From Mycoemilia scoparia (taxonomy: Eukaryota; Kickxellomycota; Kickxellomycetes; Kickxellales; Kickxellaceae), in assembly GCA_027575805.1 (NCBI GenBank), contig JANBPU010000197.1:1-30297 (forward strand): 30,297 bases of DNA. The letters run 5' to 3'. The notes beneath the pieces were generated by a model, which was given only the letters and a program-made list of their open reading frames with translations, had not been told where the DNA came from and searched no databases. Position 1 is the stretch's first letter; the number at the start of each line of letters is the position of its first letter. The translations under genes were made by a program, and so were the position numbers. This document shows, piece by piece, positions 1-7,971 of this stretch.

Positions 1-900
1 TACCTATAACTAAATCCTTTCAACCTAAAGTTTATTTCAAACAATTAGTAAAGAATTAGTAATGTATATAAAAAGATGAAAGAAAAACTCTCTATTGTTC
101 CTATCATTCTGAACATATATCTTCAGGGTCCAATATTCGGAACCCTTGGAATATTCTGAAGATTCAGAATGGTCCAAATCAAATAATGATTAGGCTGGTG
201 ATTATCTCATGGCCTATCAGATGCCCCTTAGGATGCAACAACTGTAGAATAACCAGATGCTACAGACTGTTCTACAAACCTTCAGTAATTATTAGGTCAT
301 AGCCAATATGATCTACCTTGAACAATTCTGAATAAAATTAGTTTGTCCCAAATAATTCAGAATTGTTGGGCCATAGCCCACATGGTCTGCCCTGAATGAT
401 TCTAAATGGAATTAGTTCATCCTGAATGATTCAGGATCACTCTGACCAACTTTCAGTTAATCAGCATGATTTTGGATCAAGCAGAATTCCGTCACAAAAT
501 TATAATCCTCACTTGTCTTTTATTAGTTTAGTTAGTCTAATGAAGAGTTTTGCTATCTTCATTTACCTTTTATATAATCATACTTTTATTTAATTAAAAA
601 TAAAGTTGTAGTTGAAATGATTTGAAGAGTTATAATTATACCTCATTGTTACCCATTTAGAATCATTCTTACCCATTCATTATCATTCTGAATGATTCTC
701 AATTGATATCCTTTATCATATTTCCCTTTCCCCATTCAGAATCATTCTAAACGATCTTATTTTATTCTGCTATTTATGCACCCTTGTGCTTTACCCTTTT
801 CTCCCATTCTGAATGATTCCTAACCATTCAGAACAAAAGTTTTTCAGAAAACAACTTCCCACAACAGTTGATGTTAGTCCCTGGTGACCCTGGTCTGTCA
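1..900 (-). mobile_element. Left-truncated copy of the long-inverted-repeat element (degenerate)
   Basis: This is a decayed, inverted relative of the element at 3310-5341, cut by the window edge. Its right end is the roughly 400-bp terminal repeat (500-900) finishing in GGTCTGTCA. Bases 1-100 resemble the inner part of the opposite terminal repeat (a stretch like ATCCTTTCAACC followed by an AT-rich run). Between them, on the minus strand, the start of the internal gene can be recognised: ATGTGGGCTATGGCCCAACAA begins at 383. There the reading frame hits a stop after eight codons, whereas the copy at 3827 stays open. The copy is therefore coding-dead. The homology is seen by eye; the left boundary is unknown. 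Confidence 0.7.
500..900 (-). repeat. Terminal inverted repeat, copy 1
   Basis: Read on the minus strand it begins TGACAGACCAGGGTCACC. It contains the shared blocks AAAGCACAAGGGTGC and AGCAGAATAA, and ends in the AT-rich block with TATATAAAAGGTAAATGAAG. The same order of blocks occurs at 2571 and 3310 (plus strand). The repeat at 4945-5341 (minus) shares mainly the two ends. The inner edge is approximate. Confidence 0.8.
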
Positions 901-1162
901 AGATCCTTTTGATTTTTGACTTTGGAACCCCAATGGTCATATTCTTGGTATTAAAGTATGATTAAGTATTTTATTTCTCCTATGGAGGTAGCTGTATGAC
1001 ACATACATTATTCTTGGTATTGAAGCAAAAGTGTCATGCTGGAAATTATACCCATAATTTTAGTAATAAATATTATTTAGTAATTAATATAATATTTATT
1101 CCTTTAAATAAACAGCAGCCTTTTAACCCTTAATAAACTATATTATTGTTATTCCTGTTTCA

Positions 1163-1698
1163 TCACTGCAAAAAGCCTAAGAAGGTCTGGGCTTGTCGAA
1201 GTATGAGATCTGACTTCTCTGGGTGGATTATGAAACTAAGGTTTGTCAAACCAAATCTTGGTATGATTTGTGTAGAGGAATAACTAGGTAAGCACTTTTT
1301 AGATTGATCTTTGCTATATAATCATTCTTTCTGATGATTTCTCTCAGGACTGGAATCCCCTCCATCTTGAAATGTTCCAATTGGAGGTGCTTGTTGAGTG
1401 CCCTGGTATCCAGCAGTGGTCTCTTTTTGTTGGGCTTGTGGTTTATAAGCATCCTGCTTATGAACATCTTTGGGTGGTATGGTGTCTCTTTGATCACACC
1501 TTTCTGTAAAAGGTCCTGGATTGCTTTTGTCACTAACCCTTCTTCTTCTTTCAGAGCATGTAAGTTCCTTGGAGGCTTCTGTTGACTTGGGTAGCTGTTG
1601 AACTGTAGTTTCAGGCCCTCCTGTACTGTCTTCTGTATCCACTCTGATGTACCCATTACTTTCCATTAGGCTGCAAAGGCACTCAGTTTGGCACCTAG
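1163..1698 (-). pseudogene. Reverse transcriptase fragment, DIRS type, internally deleted
   Basis: From 1698 downward the minus strand reads LGAKLSAFAA, a TAA stop, then WKVMGTSEWIQKTV. It continues through PPRNLHAL, LLQKGVIKETPYHPKMF, LNKHLQLEHFKMEGI and KINLKSAYLVIPLHKSYQD to a stop near 1246. This covers the fingers and the first catalytic aspartate region of a DIRS/Ngaro-like RT, although the usual Asp of DLKDAY reads Asn here (NLKSAY). A second piece at about 1240-1163 reads LSFIIHPEKSDL then QTFLGF, the later thumb-side motifs in another frame. The palm stretch with the second Asp pair is missing, so an internal deletion separates the two pieces. It cannot encode an active enzyme. Confidence 0.75.
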
Positions 1699-2477
1699 TA
1701 AAAGGTCTGGTCTCTGGTACATTAGGGGCTGACTCTGTTTGACTACTGGTGGTTTTGGGATTGGTTGGGGCCTGCATTGTGTTGTTTGGTCTGCTGTTAT
1801 TGATATTGTTGGTTGGGGTATCTTTGACCCCTCCAGGCATTTCCTCTACCTCTGCCTCTTCCGCATTAGTGAAAATGGGGTCTTCCTCTTGATTGCTGAA
1901 CAAGTCTGATGAGGGCTTGTTGTTTTTAGTATTCTTCCAATTGTTCCTCAAATCCTTTAGGGCATAGGTAATCATTCTCTGGTTCCTTTAACATATATTT
2001 AGGTAGTCCAACTCACTTGCAGATGTCTGTGAATGTTTCCTCTTTGATTACTGATGCTTCTGCTCCCAAACCCATGATAACTTCCAAAAGGATCTCTCTT
2101 GCTTCCTTGGCAGCTGGGCTTTGAAGAACCAATTCTTCTCCTAGCTGTTGAAACCTTCCAATACACTTTGTTATGAGGCCCATGAGCTGCCTGAGGCTTG
2201 CAGTATGGTTGAGGTGTTGTTTATACTGGACACATTTTTGACTGGCCATTTCTGCTAACTGTGGAGGGATGGAGGGCTATTTGAACATTTTGTGGTCAGC
2301 AATTTGGTATGAGTTGGTTACTTGTCTAATTGAAGTGGATGATTCTTGAGCAATTTAGAGAATAGCATTAGCTTCCCCTTCTGTTTGTTGCCACTTTTGA
2401 ATTTGTTGCTGTTATTGTTGTTGCTGGACAACAAGCTGTGCCAGTCTTGCCAAGTCATGTTCAGACAAATTTGACAT
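1320..2477 (-). pseudogene. Decayed gag-like ORF of the DIRS-like element
   Basis: It probably starts at the ATG at 2477-2475 (MSNLSEHDLARLAQLVVQ), which runs into a glutamine-rich stretch with an in-frame TAA. Reading continues in pieces: a helical segment at 2249-2013 beginning MASQKCVQYKQHL, then a basic Gly-Arg-rich segment near 1855-1800 (GRGRGRGNAWRGQ) typical of nucleic-acid-binding gag tails. The pieces lie in different frames or are separated by stops. A longer open frame at 1975-1322 overlaps the same stretch and is probably a mix of shifted gag and RT reading, not a gene. No zinc knuckle was seen. Non-functional as it stands. Confidence 0.55.
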
Positions 2478-2570
2478 AAATTTGTAGTAATTAGTGTCTC
2501 TCATGGACTAGGAAGTAAATAAAATATATGTAAGTATATATAATAGTATATAAAAGTATATAAAAGTATA

Positions 2571-2960
2571 TGACAGACCAGGGTCGTCCAGGACAAGCCT
2601 CAACTGTTCTGGGAAGTTGTTTCTGAAAGACTTTCATTCTGAATGGTTAGGAATCATTTAGAATGGGAATGAAGGGCAAAGCACAAGGGTGTGTGAATAG
2701 CAGAATAAGAATATCGTTCAGGATGATTCTGAATGGGGAAAGGGGATATGATAGGGAATATCGATAGGGAATCGTCCAAAATGATAATGGACAGAAAGGA
2801 ATGATCTTAAATGGATAATAATAAGGTTTAACTATAACTCTTCAAATCCTTTCAACCACAACTTTATTTTTAAACAAATAAAAGTATGATTATATAAAAG
2901 GTAATGAAGATAGCGAAACTCTTCATTAAACTAACTAAACTAATAAAAAGGAAAGTAAGT
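2571..2960 (+). repeat. Terminal inverted repeat, copy 2 (no partner found)
   Basis: It begins TGACAGACCAGGGTCGTCCA, the same as 3310. It carries AAAGCACAAGGGTGTGTGAATAG and the inner AT-rich block with TATATAAA at 2891-2898, and fades near the run of CTAATAAAAAGG. The sequence after it does not continue into the internal gene found at 3827. It is therefore a solo or truncated end, or the inverted mate of 500-900 around the DIRS-like remnant. Confidence 0.78.
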
Positions 2961-3309
2961 GTTGCACATTCTAACTATAATTTAAAATTAGATTAACACA
3001 CAGTAGATTTTGAGAAATCATGTCAAGAAATACTATATACTTAATGGATAAGTATGATTTTTATGACAAAGCAGTGAATGGTATTGAATATTAAGAGTAT
3101 TATGGGACATACTCATTATAATTTTAGTGGATGTACAATTTAGCTTACAACCCATAACTTGGAATTTCTCTATTATCTAGAAAAGTTTTACTAGTCTGAT
3201 AAGAGTTTTCTATATCGAATTCTGAATGTTTTATGGTTTTATATTTCTGACAAATATATTAACATATCTGAATTTACACACTTTTAACTATGGCAAATGA
3301 TAATGCAAG
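2961..3309. other. Spacer between repeat copies, no gene seen
   Basis: AT-rich sequence with stops in all frames. At its right end (3293-3309) a short start-like string, ATGGCAAATGATAATGC, sits directly before the 2-kb element. See the finding on a possibly interrupted ORF. Confidence 0.5.
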
Positions 3310-3720
3310 TGACAGACCAGGGTCGTCCGGGATGAGCCTCAACTGTTCTGGAAAAGTTGTTACTGAAAAGACTTTCATTCTGGACGGTTAAGAATCGTTC
3401 AGAACGGTAAAGGAGGGAAAAGCACAAGGGTGCGTGAATAGCAGAATAAAATGTTGTTCAGAATAATTCTGAACGAGGAAAGGGAATGTGAATAAAGATT
3501 GACAATAAAGAATCGTCCTGAATGAAAATGGATAGGACAGAATGATTTCAAATAGAAAACAATAAGGTTTAAACTATAACTCTTCAAATCCTTTCAACCA
3601 CAACTTTATTTTAAAATAAATAAAAGTATGATTATATAAAAGGTAATGAAGATAGTGAAACTCTTCATTGAACTAAACTAAACTAATAAAAGGTAAATGA
3701 GGAATGCAGTCCTCAGCTTA
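3310..3720 (+). repeat. Left terminal inverted repeat of the 2-kb element
   Basis: Shares blocks in order with copies at 500-900 (minus) and 2571-2960, and shares its two ends with 4945-5341 (minus). It holds several short imperfect palindromes of the type TTCAGAATAATTCTGAA, which recur all over the first 5.3 kb. Confidence 0.8.
3633..3640 (+). promoter_or_regulatory. TATA motif inside the terminal repeat
   Basis: TATATAAA lies 187 bp before the ATG of the internal gene and is conserved in the other repeat copies (for example 2891-2898). It plausibly drives the internal gene. Confidence 0.45.
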
Positions 3721-3826
3721 TAATCATGATTGATTCAGAATCACTCTGATCAACTGAAAGTTGTTCAGGGCGATCCTGAATCGTTCAGGGCGAAATAATC
3801 CCATCTGGGATCATTCAGGGCAGACC

Positions 3827-4892
3827 ATGTGGGCTATGGCCCAACAAGAATTATTTACTCTTGTACGCGAGTTTTCTGACCGCCTAAGTGAGATGCAGGT
3901 AGCCATCCAGCCTTCCCCTGCATCAAGCCAGAGTGCCCTGCTTCGTGATGAACTATCTAATATGAGCGATCATATCCAGCGTTTGGACCGTCGCCTTGAG
4001 GAATTGTGTGCAAGTCGTTCACTGATGCACAGCACCAGCCATAATGATGACCAGGTACGTGATATTGATGCTTATATACCACCTGGTTCTAATAATCCAG
4101 TCATTTACAATATCAACGTCAATGATGTGAAGGAGTACATTATTAACAACGGCCTTCTCCCGAGCAATTATCATAATGGGATAAAGGGTTTGTGGTCTGA
4201 CTTGTTGTTTTGGGCGAGAACGAGCGCGAAAAACACCATTGATAAGATGATCAATCAAGATGCCTCTTCACCGATCACGTTTGGAAAGATGCCTGCCGAG
4301 ACTATTGCAAGGCAGGTGAAGTTTATCGAGGACATGGCCGCAGAACATGGTGTTTATATCAATCGTGTCAAAGATCAATGGCTCGCTCACTATATGCTTT
4401 GCAAAGGATGGAACAACAATACATCAGCGAAGGGGAAAGTTCAACATAAGTATTGATCATTATAATCTATGTGTGATCACACATACATTCATTTAAACAT
4501 ATTTTGTTTTATTGATTATAAGGGAGTGATGATCGTCAAAGTAAGTATTGATCATTCTATTCTATTCATGATTGCACCAACATTTGTTTAAATGATCTTT
4601 GTTTTATTCATTGAAAGGAAACAATAATGATCATCGTCATCAGAACGTTTTGCAATCATCTTCATCAACGAGCAATTCTGATCTGCCGTCGACTCCTGAC
4701 ACATTGCTTGCTTCGCCTATGAGTGCCACATCGCCATCTGTCCGGGCATCAAGAAATAGCAGAAATAGATCAAGGCCACAACGTCATCGTTGCACTGATC
4801 ATCATCAGACACCATATTCGCAATCACAGACAGTTGTGTTGGGCCGTGACGATTCACGCCCACATATAATAACCCAGAATAATTCTGGGTGA
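3827..4892 (+). CDS. Element-borne gene: coiled coil, unknown domain, Ser/Arg-rich tail
   Basis: Proposed exons are 3827-4445, 4523-4540 and 4618-4892, giving 303 residues. The frames join cleanly (phase 1 at both junctions). Intron 2 (4541-4617) has GTAAGT...AAG. Intron 1 (4446-4522) has the same length and a similar sequence but starts ATAAGT, so its donor may be mutated; if it is not spliced, the protein ends at 4456 after 209 residues. The start is the first ATG (MWAMAQQELF), and the same start is recognisable at 383 in the broken sister copy. Residues ~10-65 look like a coiled coil (RDELSNMSDHIQRLDRRLEEL). A mixed helical segment follows (IKGLWSDLLFWARTSAKN, then VKFIEDMAAEHGVYINRVKD). 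The last ~95 residues are Ser/Arg/His-rich with low complexity. I do not recognise the family. It could be gag-like or a captured host gene. No catalytic motif is seen. Confidence 0.55.
4441..4635 (+). repeat. Tandem duplication of an intron plus micro-exon
   Basis: Unit 1 (4441-4535) and unit 2 (4536-4635) align along their length. Both have TAAGTATTGATCATT near the start, a TTTGTTTTATT tract before an AAG acceptor, and GATGATCGTCA or GATCATCGTCA after it. Each unit holds one 77-nt intron-like segment followed by a few codons. Confidence 0.7.
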
Positions 4893-4944
4893 TCCTCGGT
4901 TGATCAGAATGATTCAGGAAGATTCTGAATCATAGCGATCTAAC

Positions 4945-5341
4945 CATTTTTATTAGCAATTTCTTTTATTAGTAGTTTTATAATAATTTTGAGAAACGAC
5001 ACTCTCATTTTACCTTTATATAATCATACTGTTATTTATTCAAATAAAGTTGTGGTTGAAAGGATTTGAAAGAGTATACATTATTCTTAATTATATATAA
5101 GTTTCCCCCAAGCGATTCATTTGCGTTCCACTCTGATCCTTATCCATCCTGAACGATTCACTCCCGTTCATCCCCATTCCCATCCATTCTGAACCATCCC
5201 TTACCGTTCAGAATCATCCCTTCCTGTCCTGAATCATTCCCATTCATTCAGGACCATCCTTAACGGTACTGAATCCTCTTGTAAAACTTTTCTACAACTT
5301 TCTGTCAGGCTTGGCTTATCCCCAACCATCTTGGCCTGTCA
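4945..5341 (-). repeat. Right terminal inverted repeat of the 2-kb element
   Basis: Read on the minus strand it begins TGACAGGCCA and includes AAATCCTTTCAACCACAACT and GTATGATTATATAAAGG. The outer half is more diverged from the left repeat than the inner half. It holds many GAATGATTC/CCATCC-type short repeats. Confidence 0.72.
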
Positions 5342-5344
5342 AGT

Positions 5345-5596
5345 TAAACAAAGAAATGCCGATATTGAAAGGTTTGATATCACATACTATGATTCACTTA
5401 GCAAAGATGAATTGAATATGTTATAATTTGACATTATTAATAAATATTTATTTAAAATAGAATTATATGTGAAAATAACTATGAAGTTGTAAGTGATGGT
5501 AATCAGAACGATGACGCGATACAAGTATCCATTCCTATAAATGCAAACACTACTGTTAATACTCAAAATGCCAGTGGAGAAGAAAGATGTGGATAG
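5345..5596 (+). pseudogene. Possible 3' remnant of an ORF next to the element
   Basis: Just right of the element the plus strand reads KQRNADIERFDITYYDSLSKD, stopping near 5421. A second open piece ends at a TAG at 5593-5595 and reads SDGNQNDDAIQVSIPINAN, then TTVNTQNASGEERCG. A GT...AG pair at 5420-5460 would join them in frame, but 41 nt is shorter than the other introns here. No family is recognised. The composition looks coding-like, but the evidence is thin. Confidence 0.25.
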
Positions 5597-5719
5597 CAAG
5601 TTTTGATTATTTTAGTTTTTATTGTAGCTTTTTTTTAATAAAATCATCAAATCAAATAATGATCAAGCATATCTATAATCACAATAATGGTACCAATGGT
5701 ACCATTTAATATCACCAAT

Positions 5720-5855
5720 TTGACTATGTCTCAAACGAAGTTACTACATTTCAGACGTAGATCAATACTACGTCCATTCCATTTTGACGTAGAATAGAAT
5801 CCTACGTCTCAGACGAAAATTCTATGTCTGAGACGTAGTGGTTTTTGCTGTAGTG
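5720..5855 (-). mobile_element. Terminus of a CACTA-like DNA transposon with subterminal repeats
   Basis: Read on the minus strand from 5855, the sequence starts CACTACAGCAAAAACCACTA, close to the CACTAC-AAAAA ends of CACTA/EnSpm elements. It is followed by a cluster of short CTACGTC/GACGTAG motifs in both orientations (5754-5760, 5768-5774, 5786-5792, 5802-5808, 5832-5838, and a variant at 5822-5828). Dense inverted subterminal motifs are typical of that superfamily, where the transposase binds. No matching opposite end or transposase was found in the window, so this is a solo or truncated end. The element body would lie to the left. Confidence 0.5.
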
Positions 5856-5926
5856 AATATGGTGTTTGTGTAAAAAGCTCATTAATCCCATCACCACCTT
5901 GTATAACTGGAGCTGTCTTGAAATAT

Positions 5927-6676
5927 TTAGTAATACTTACATCTGAATATCAACTTTCTAATAAAGCTGTTCAACTTCCTTTTTATAGTGACAGATTTTG
6001 GTACTGGAAATATAGTTTTTTTCCCCACTATAGAAGGTATAACAACCATATATGATTTTGGATCTATTACTTCCTCATCATGGTCATGGATTAATGGTTC
6101 ATCTGGAATACTGACAGAAAGTTGGATAGCTGCTTCTTTTAAAATCTTTTCTAGTTCCTGAAGTTCTGTTACATAAGCTTTGTAATACCAAAGTGGGCTA
6201 TAATCTTCCTTTTGCCTAGAATGTATATTTATCCAGTGTTGTAAATCGAAATTAGTAGCCTTGATATATCCTATAAAATTATCACAATCCTTCAAATACT
6301 TTATGGATTTATCAACCAATTCTTGATCAACATTTTGACTTAAATTAGCTTTAAAGTCTTTAACTTTTGTTGATACTTGTGTCTTGAAATGTTCCTCTTG
6401 CATTTTTGCTAGTGCATCATATTGGTTAATTGTTACTTTTTTTAAAGTTTGCAAAACTCTCTTTTCAGAATCGTCTAGACTTTCATCTAAAACTCTGAAG
6501 TTTAAATCCCTGATGTATTGGAATATTGTTATCATTTTTGCACAAGTTGTTGGGATATCTGAACCAGCATTTGTATGATTTTTCATTTCAGCCGAACATT
6601 TATCAGCAAACTCGCTGAAGTTAGCATACTCTATTAGTGGGATTTCCAGCTCTGAGTTTGGTTGTGGAACTGACAT
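5927..6676 (-). CDS. Unrecognised protein, mostly helical, 249 aa
   Basis: It starts at the ATG at 6676-6674 (MSVPQPNSELEIPL). An upstream in-frame ATG at 6829 would add a Phe/Tyr/Ile-rich stretch, but it lies directly beside a TATA-like motif at 6833-6838, so it is more likely 5' leader. The protein is rich in Lys, Glu, Asp and Leu, with amphipathic helical stretches (residues ~60-110 and ~165-190) and a basic C-terminus (KRKLNSFIRKLIFRCKYY). I recognise no domain, catalytic motif or signal peptide. The last codons overlap a consensus splice donor (GTAAGT at 5940-5935), so the true gene may splice onward; an exon downstream could have been lost to the CACTA-like end at 5855. It may be single-copy or repeat-derived; the sequence alone does not tell. 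Confidence 0.55.
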   Translation of the reverse strand: MSVPQPNSELEIPLIEYANFSEFADKCSAEMKNHTNAGSDIPTTCAKMITIFQYIRDLNFRVLDESLDDSEKRVLQTLKKVTINQYDALAKMQEEHFKTQVSTKVKDFKANLSQNVDQELVDKSIKYLKDCDNFIGYIKATNFDLQHWINIHSRQKEDYSPLWYYKAYVTELQELEKILKEAAIQLSVSIPDEPLIHDHDEEVIDPKSYMVVIPSIVGKKTIFPVPKSVTIKRKLNSFIRKLIFRCKYY

Positions 6677-6832
6677 TGTATTGTTTAATATCTGTGATAT
6701 ATTGTAAATTAGAAAGTTAAAAATATCAATAACGGTGGTGAGGTTAAAGTATGTGTAAATATAATAGAATAAAATATATGCTAATAAAATATGAGGGTTT
6801 GAGAATTGGGAAATACTTGAAAAATGCATGGT

Positions 6833-6838
6833 ATATAA
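6833..6838 (-). promoter_or_regulatory. TATA-like motif for the 5927-6676 gene
   Basis: On the minus strand TATATA lies in TATTTATATACC, about 160 bp before the chosen ATG. MITE copy A sits roughly 57 bp further upstream. Confidence 0.35.
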
Positions 6839-6895
6839 ATACGCCTTTTTACCATATGCATTTCATGCAAAAAATATTGCCTTGACATTGTCAAG

Positions 6896-7018
6896 CATAT
6901 GGGTGGTAATTTTTGAAGGGTGCCTTTTGGAGGCCAATGATTGTAGGCGTAATCATAGTCAAATGAAGGTCCAGTTTTACTAGTAAATATTCACCCTTCA
7001 AAAATAATCTCCCATATG
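6896..7018. mobile_element. MITE copy A (123 bp)
   Basis: It runs from CATATGGGTGGTAATTTTTG to the mirror end AAAAATAATCTCCCATATG, with GAAGGGTG and CACCCTTC next to them. Internal blocks GGCCAATGATTGTAGG and CCAGTTTTACTAGT are shared with copy B at 12393, which is exactly the same length. It has no coding capacity. The CATATG at the tips may include the target duplication. Confidence 0.82.
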
Positions 7019-7280
7019 GCAATAAATAATAGGTTTACCATTTTTAGATATGAAATCAAATACATCATACTGTAATTGTTATTTTTAATACGAATAAGAG
7101 CATTTCCATGTTAATATAGAGATTATCTAGCCCCTCCTTATACTCGAACACTATAAAATTTAAGCTGATAAAACTGATCTTGATATCTAATCAATTTATT
7201 CATAATGATTTTTAGTAAGATAAATAGTAAAGCGCTATATTGTTTTTCTAATGTTTATTAGCTTGTCTAAGATTTGGTCA

Positions 7281-7372
7281 GATTTCACGCAACCTTGGAC
7301 TAACACAGGCCATTTGACATGCAATTCCTGGGTACTCATTTTGCCTAATGCCTTTTGAATTGTGACTAAATA
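7281..7372 (-). repeat. SINE-sized dispersed repeat, copy R0
   Basis: The minus strand reads TTAGGCAAAATGAGTACCCA, then GGAATTGCATGTCAAATGG and CCTGTGTTAGTCCAAG. These blocks are shared in order with 23238, 27674 and, more weakly, 12209 and 25635. It is the only minus-strand member. Ends are approximate. Confidence 0.6.
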
Positions 7373-7844
7373 ATTATAGTAAGAGAGCAACTTTCCACGC
7401 ACCCAAAAATCCCTAAAAATATTATACCATTTCCTCCCTTTTTTTGCTATAGTGTTGCTGCCTTGGCCTCAGGGATAATTATAAACATGTAGATATTTTT
7501 ATGATTAGATGGAAATACCTGCCACTGCCAGCCATTGCATCAGCATCAGTATCATTGATACATTCCTTGATAATTCTTTCTATATTTTGTGTTTTTACCT
7601 TATTATTCAATAAATCCTCAAGAACTACAATCATAATCATCCAGTAACATTGGTTACAATTATATACAGTACAGACAGAATTAAACTTCACACAATAAAC
7701 AGCTTCAAAGCTAAACAACAAAACACCATATTATTTGATCTAGTCTATGCACATTGAAAATCAATTAAAACACAATAAATTGGAAACTTGTCTAAAGTGA
7801 AATCAAGTGGCTTGTCTCGCCTTAAAAGAGTAGTGGCTCTACTG
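7373..7844. other. Gene-poor spacer
   Basis: AT-rich. A minus-strand stretch at about 7640-7520 reads LLNNKVKTQNIERIIKECIN and DTDADAMAGS and ends on AG|GTATTT, which could be a stray exon, but nothing supports a gene around it. No RNA gene or repeat is seen here. Confidence 0.4.
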
Positions 7845-7852
7845 TATAAATA
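7845..7852 (+). promoter_or_regulatory. TATA box of the 7972-9356 gene
   Basis: TATAAATA lies 127 bp before the ATG. The same octamer precedes the TRM82 gene and the 27239-26064 gene. Confidence 0.6.
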
Positions 7853-7971
7853 TTGCTATACTTCAACGCGCGCTCTTGGAGCAAGATTCTTCATTATTAT
7901 GCTATTATCGCTATTCTTTTGGTGCCTTTTTTATAACACCTACACCAACAAGTCAGATTATTTTGTATAAC

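Larger units (their letters stand above)
901..2570 (-). mobile_element. DIRS-like retrotransposon remnant (gag and RT fragments)
   Basis: Minus-strand gag-like and reverse-transcriptase fragments lie between two outward-facing copies of the long inverted repeat, abutting both exactly (900/901 and 2570/2571). The RT wording is DIRS-like: a GAKLSAF...W segment before the domain, then EHFKMEGI, then a K-NLKSAY motif. No RNase H, methyltransferase or tyrosine recombinase follows, so this is a truncated, inactive copy. Stops and frame changes run throughout. DIRS elements are known to carry inverted terminal repeats, which makes the flanking repeats noteworthy, although here they face the wrong way compared with 3310-5341. 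Confidence 0.72.
3310..5341 (+). mobile_element. 2.03-kb element with ~400-bp terminal inverted repeats and an internal spliced gene
   Basis: The left repeat (3310-3720) opens TGACAGACCA and the right repeat (4945-5341) closes TGGCCTGTCA. The inner thirds of the two are very alike (CAAATCCTTTCAACCACAAC, then an AT-rich stretch with ATTATATAAA and GGTAA). Taking the element as GACAG...CTGTC, both flanks show AAGT (3307-3310 and 5341-5344), a possible 4-bp target duplication. The only gene inside (3827-4892) resembles no transposase or recombinase I know, so the element is probably non-autonomous or of an unrecognised kind. A TATA motif at the inner part of the left repeat points into the gene, which supports this pair of repeats being the natural unit. 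Confidence 0.72.

Noticed and set aside
5754..5838. The CTACGTC/GACGTAG cluster read as a CRISPR-like array
   Set aside because: Units are 7 bp in mixed orientation with irregular spacing, and the genome is eukaryotic; a transposon subterminal region fits better.
7876..7971. Upstream extension of the 417-aa protein
   Set aside because: It has no ATG start (the frame begins at a TTG); the first ATG after the TATA box is at 7972.
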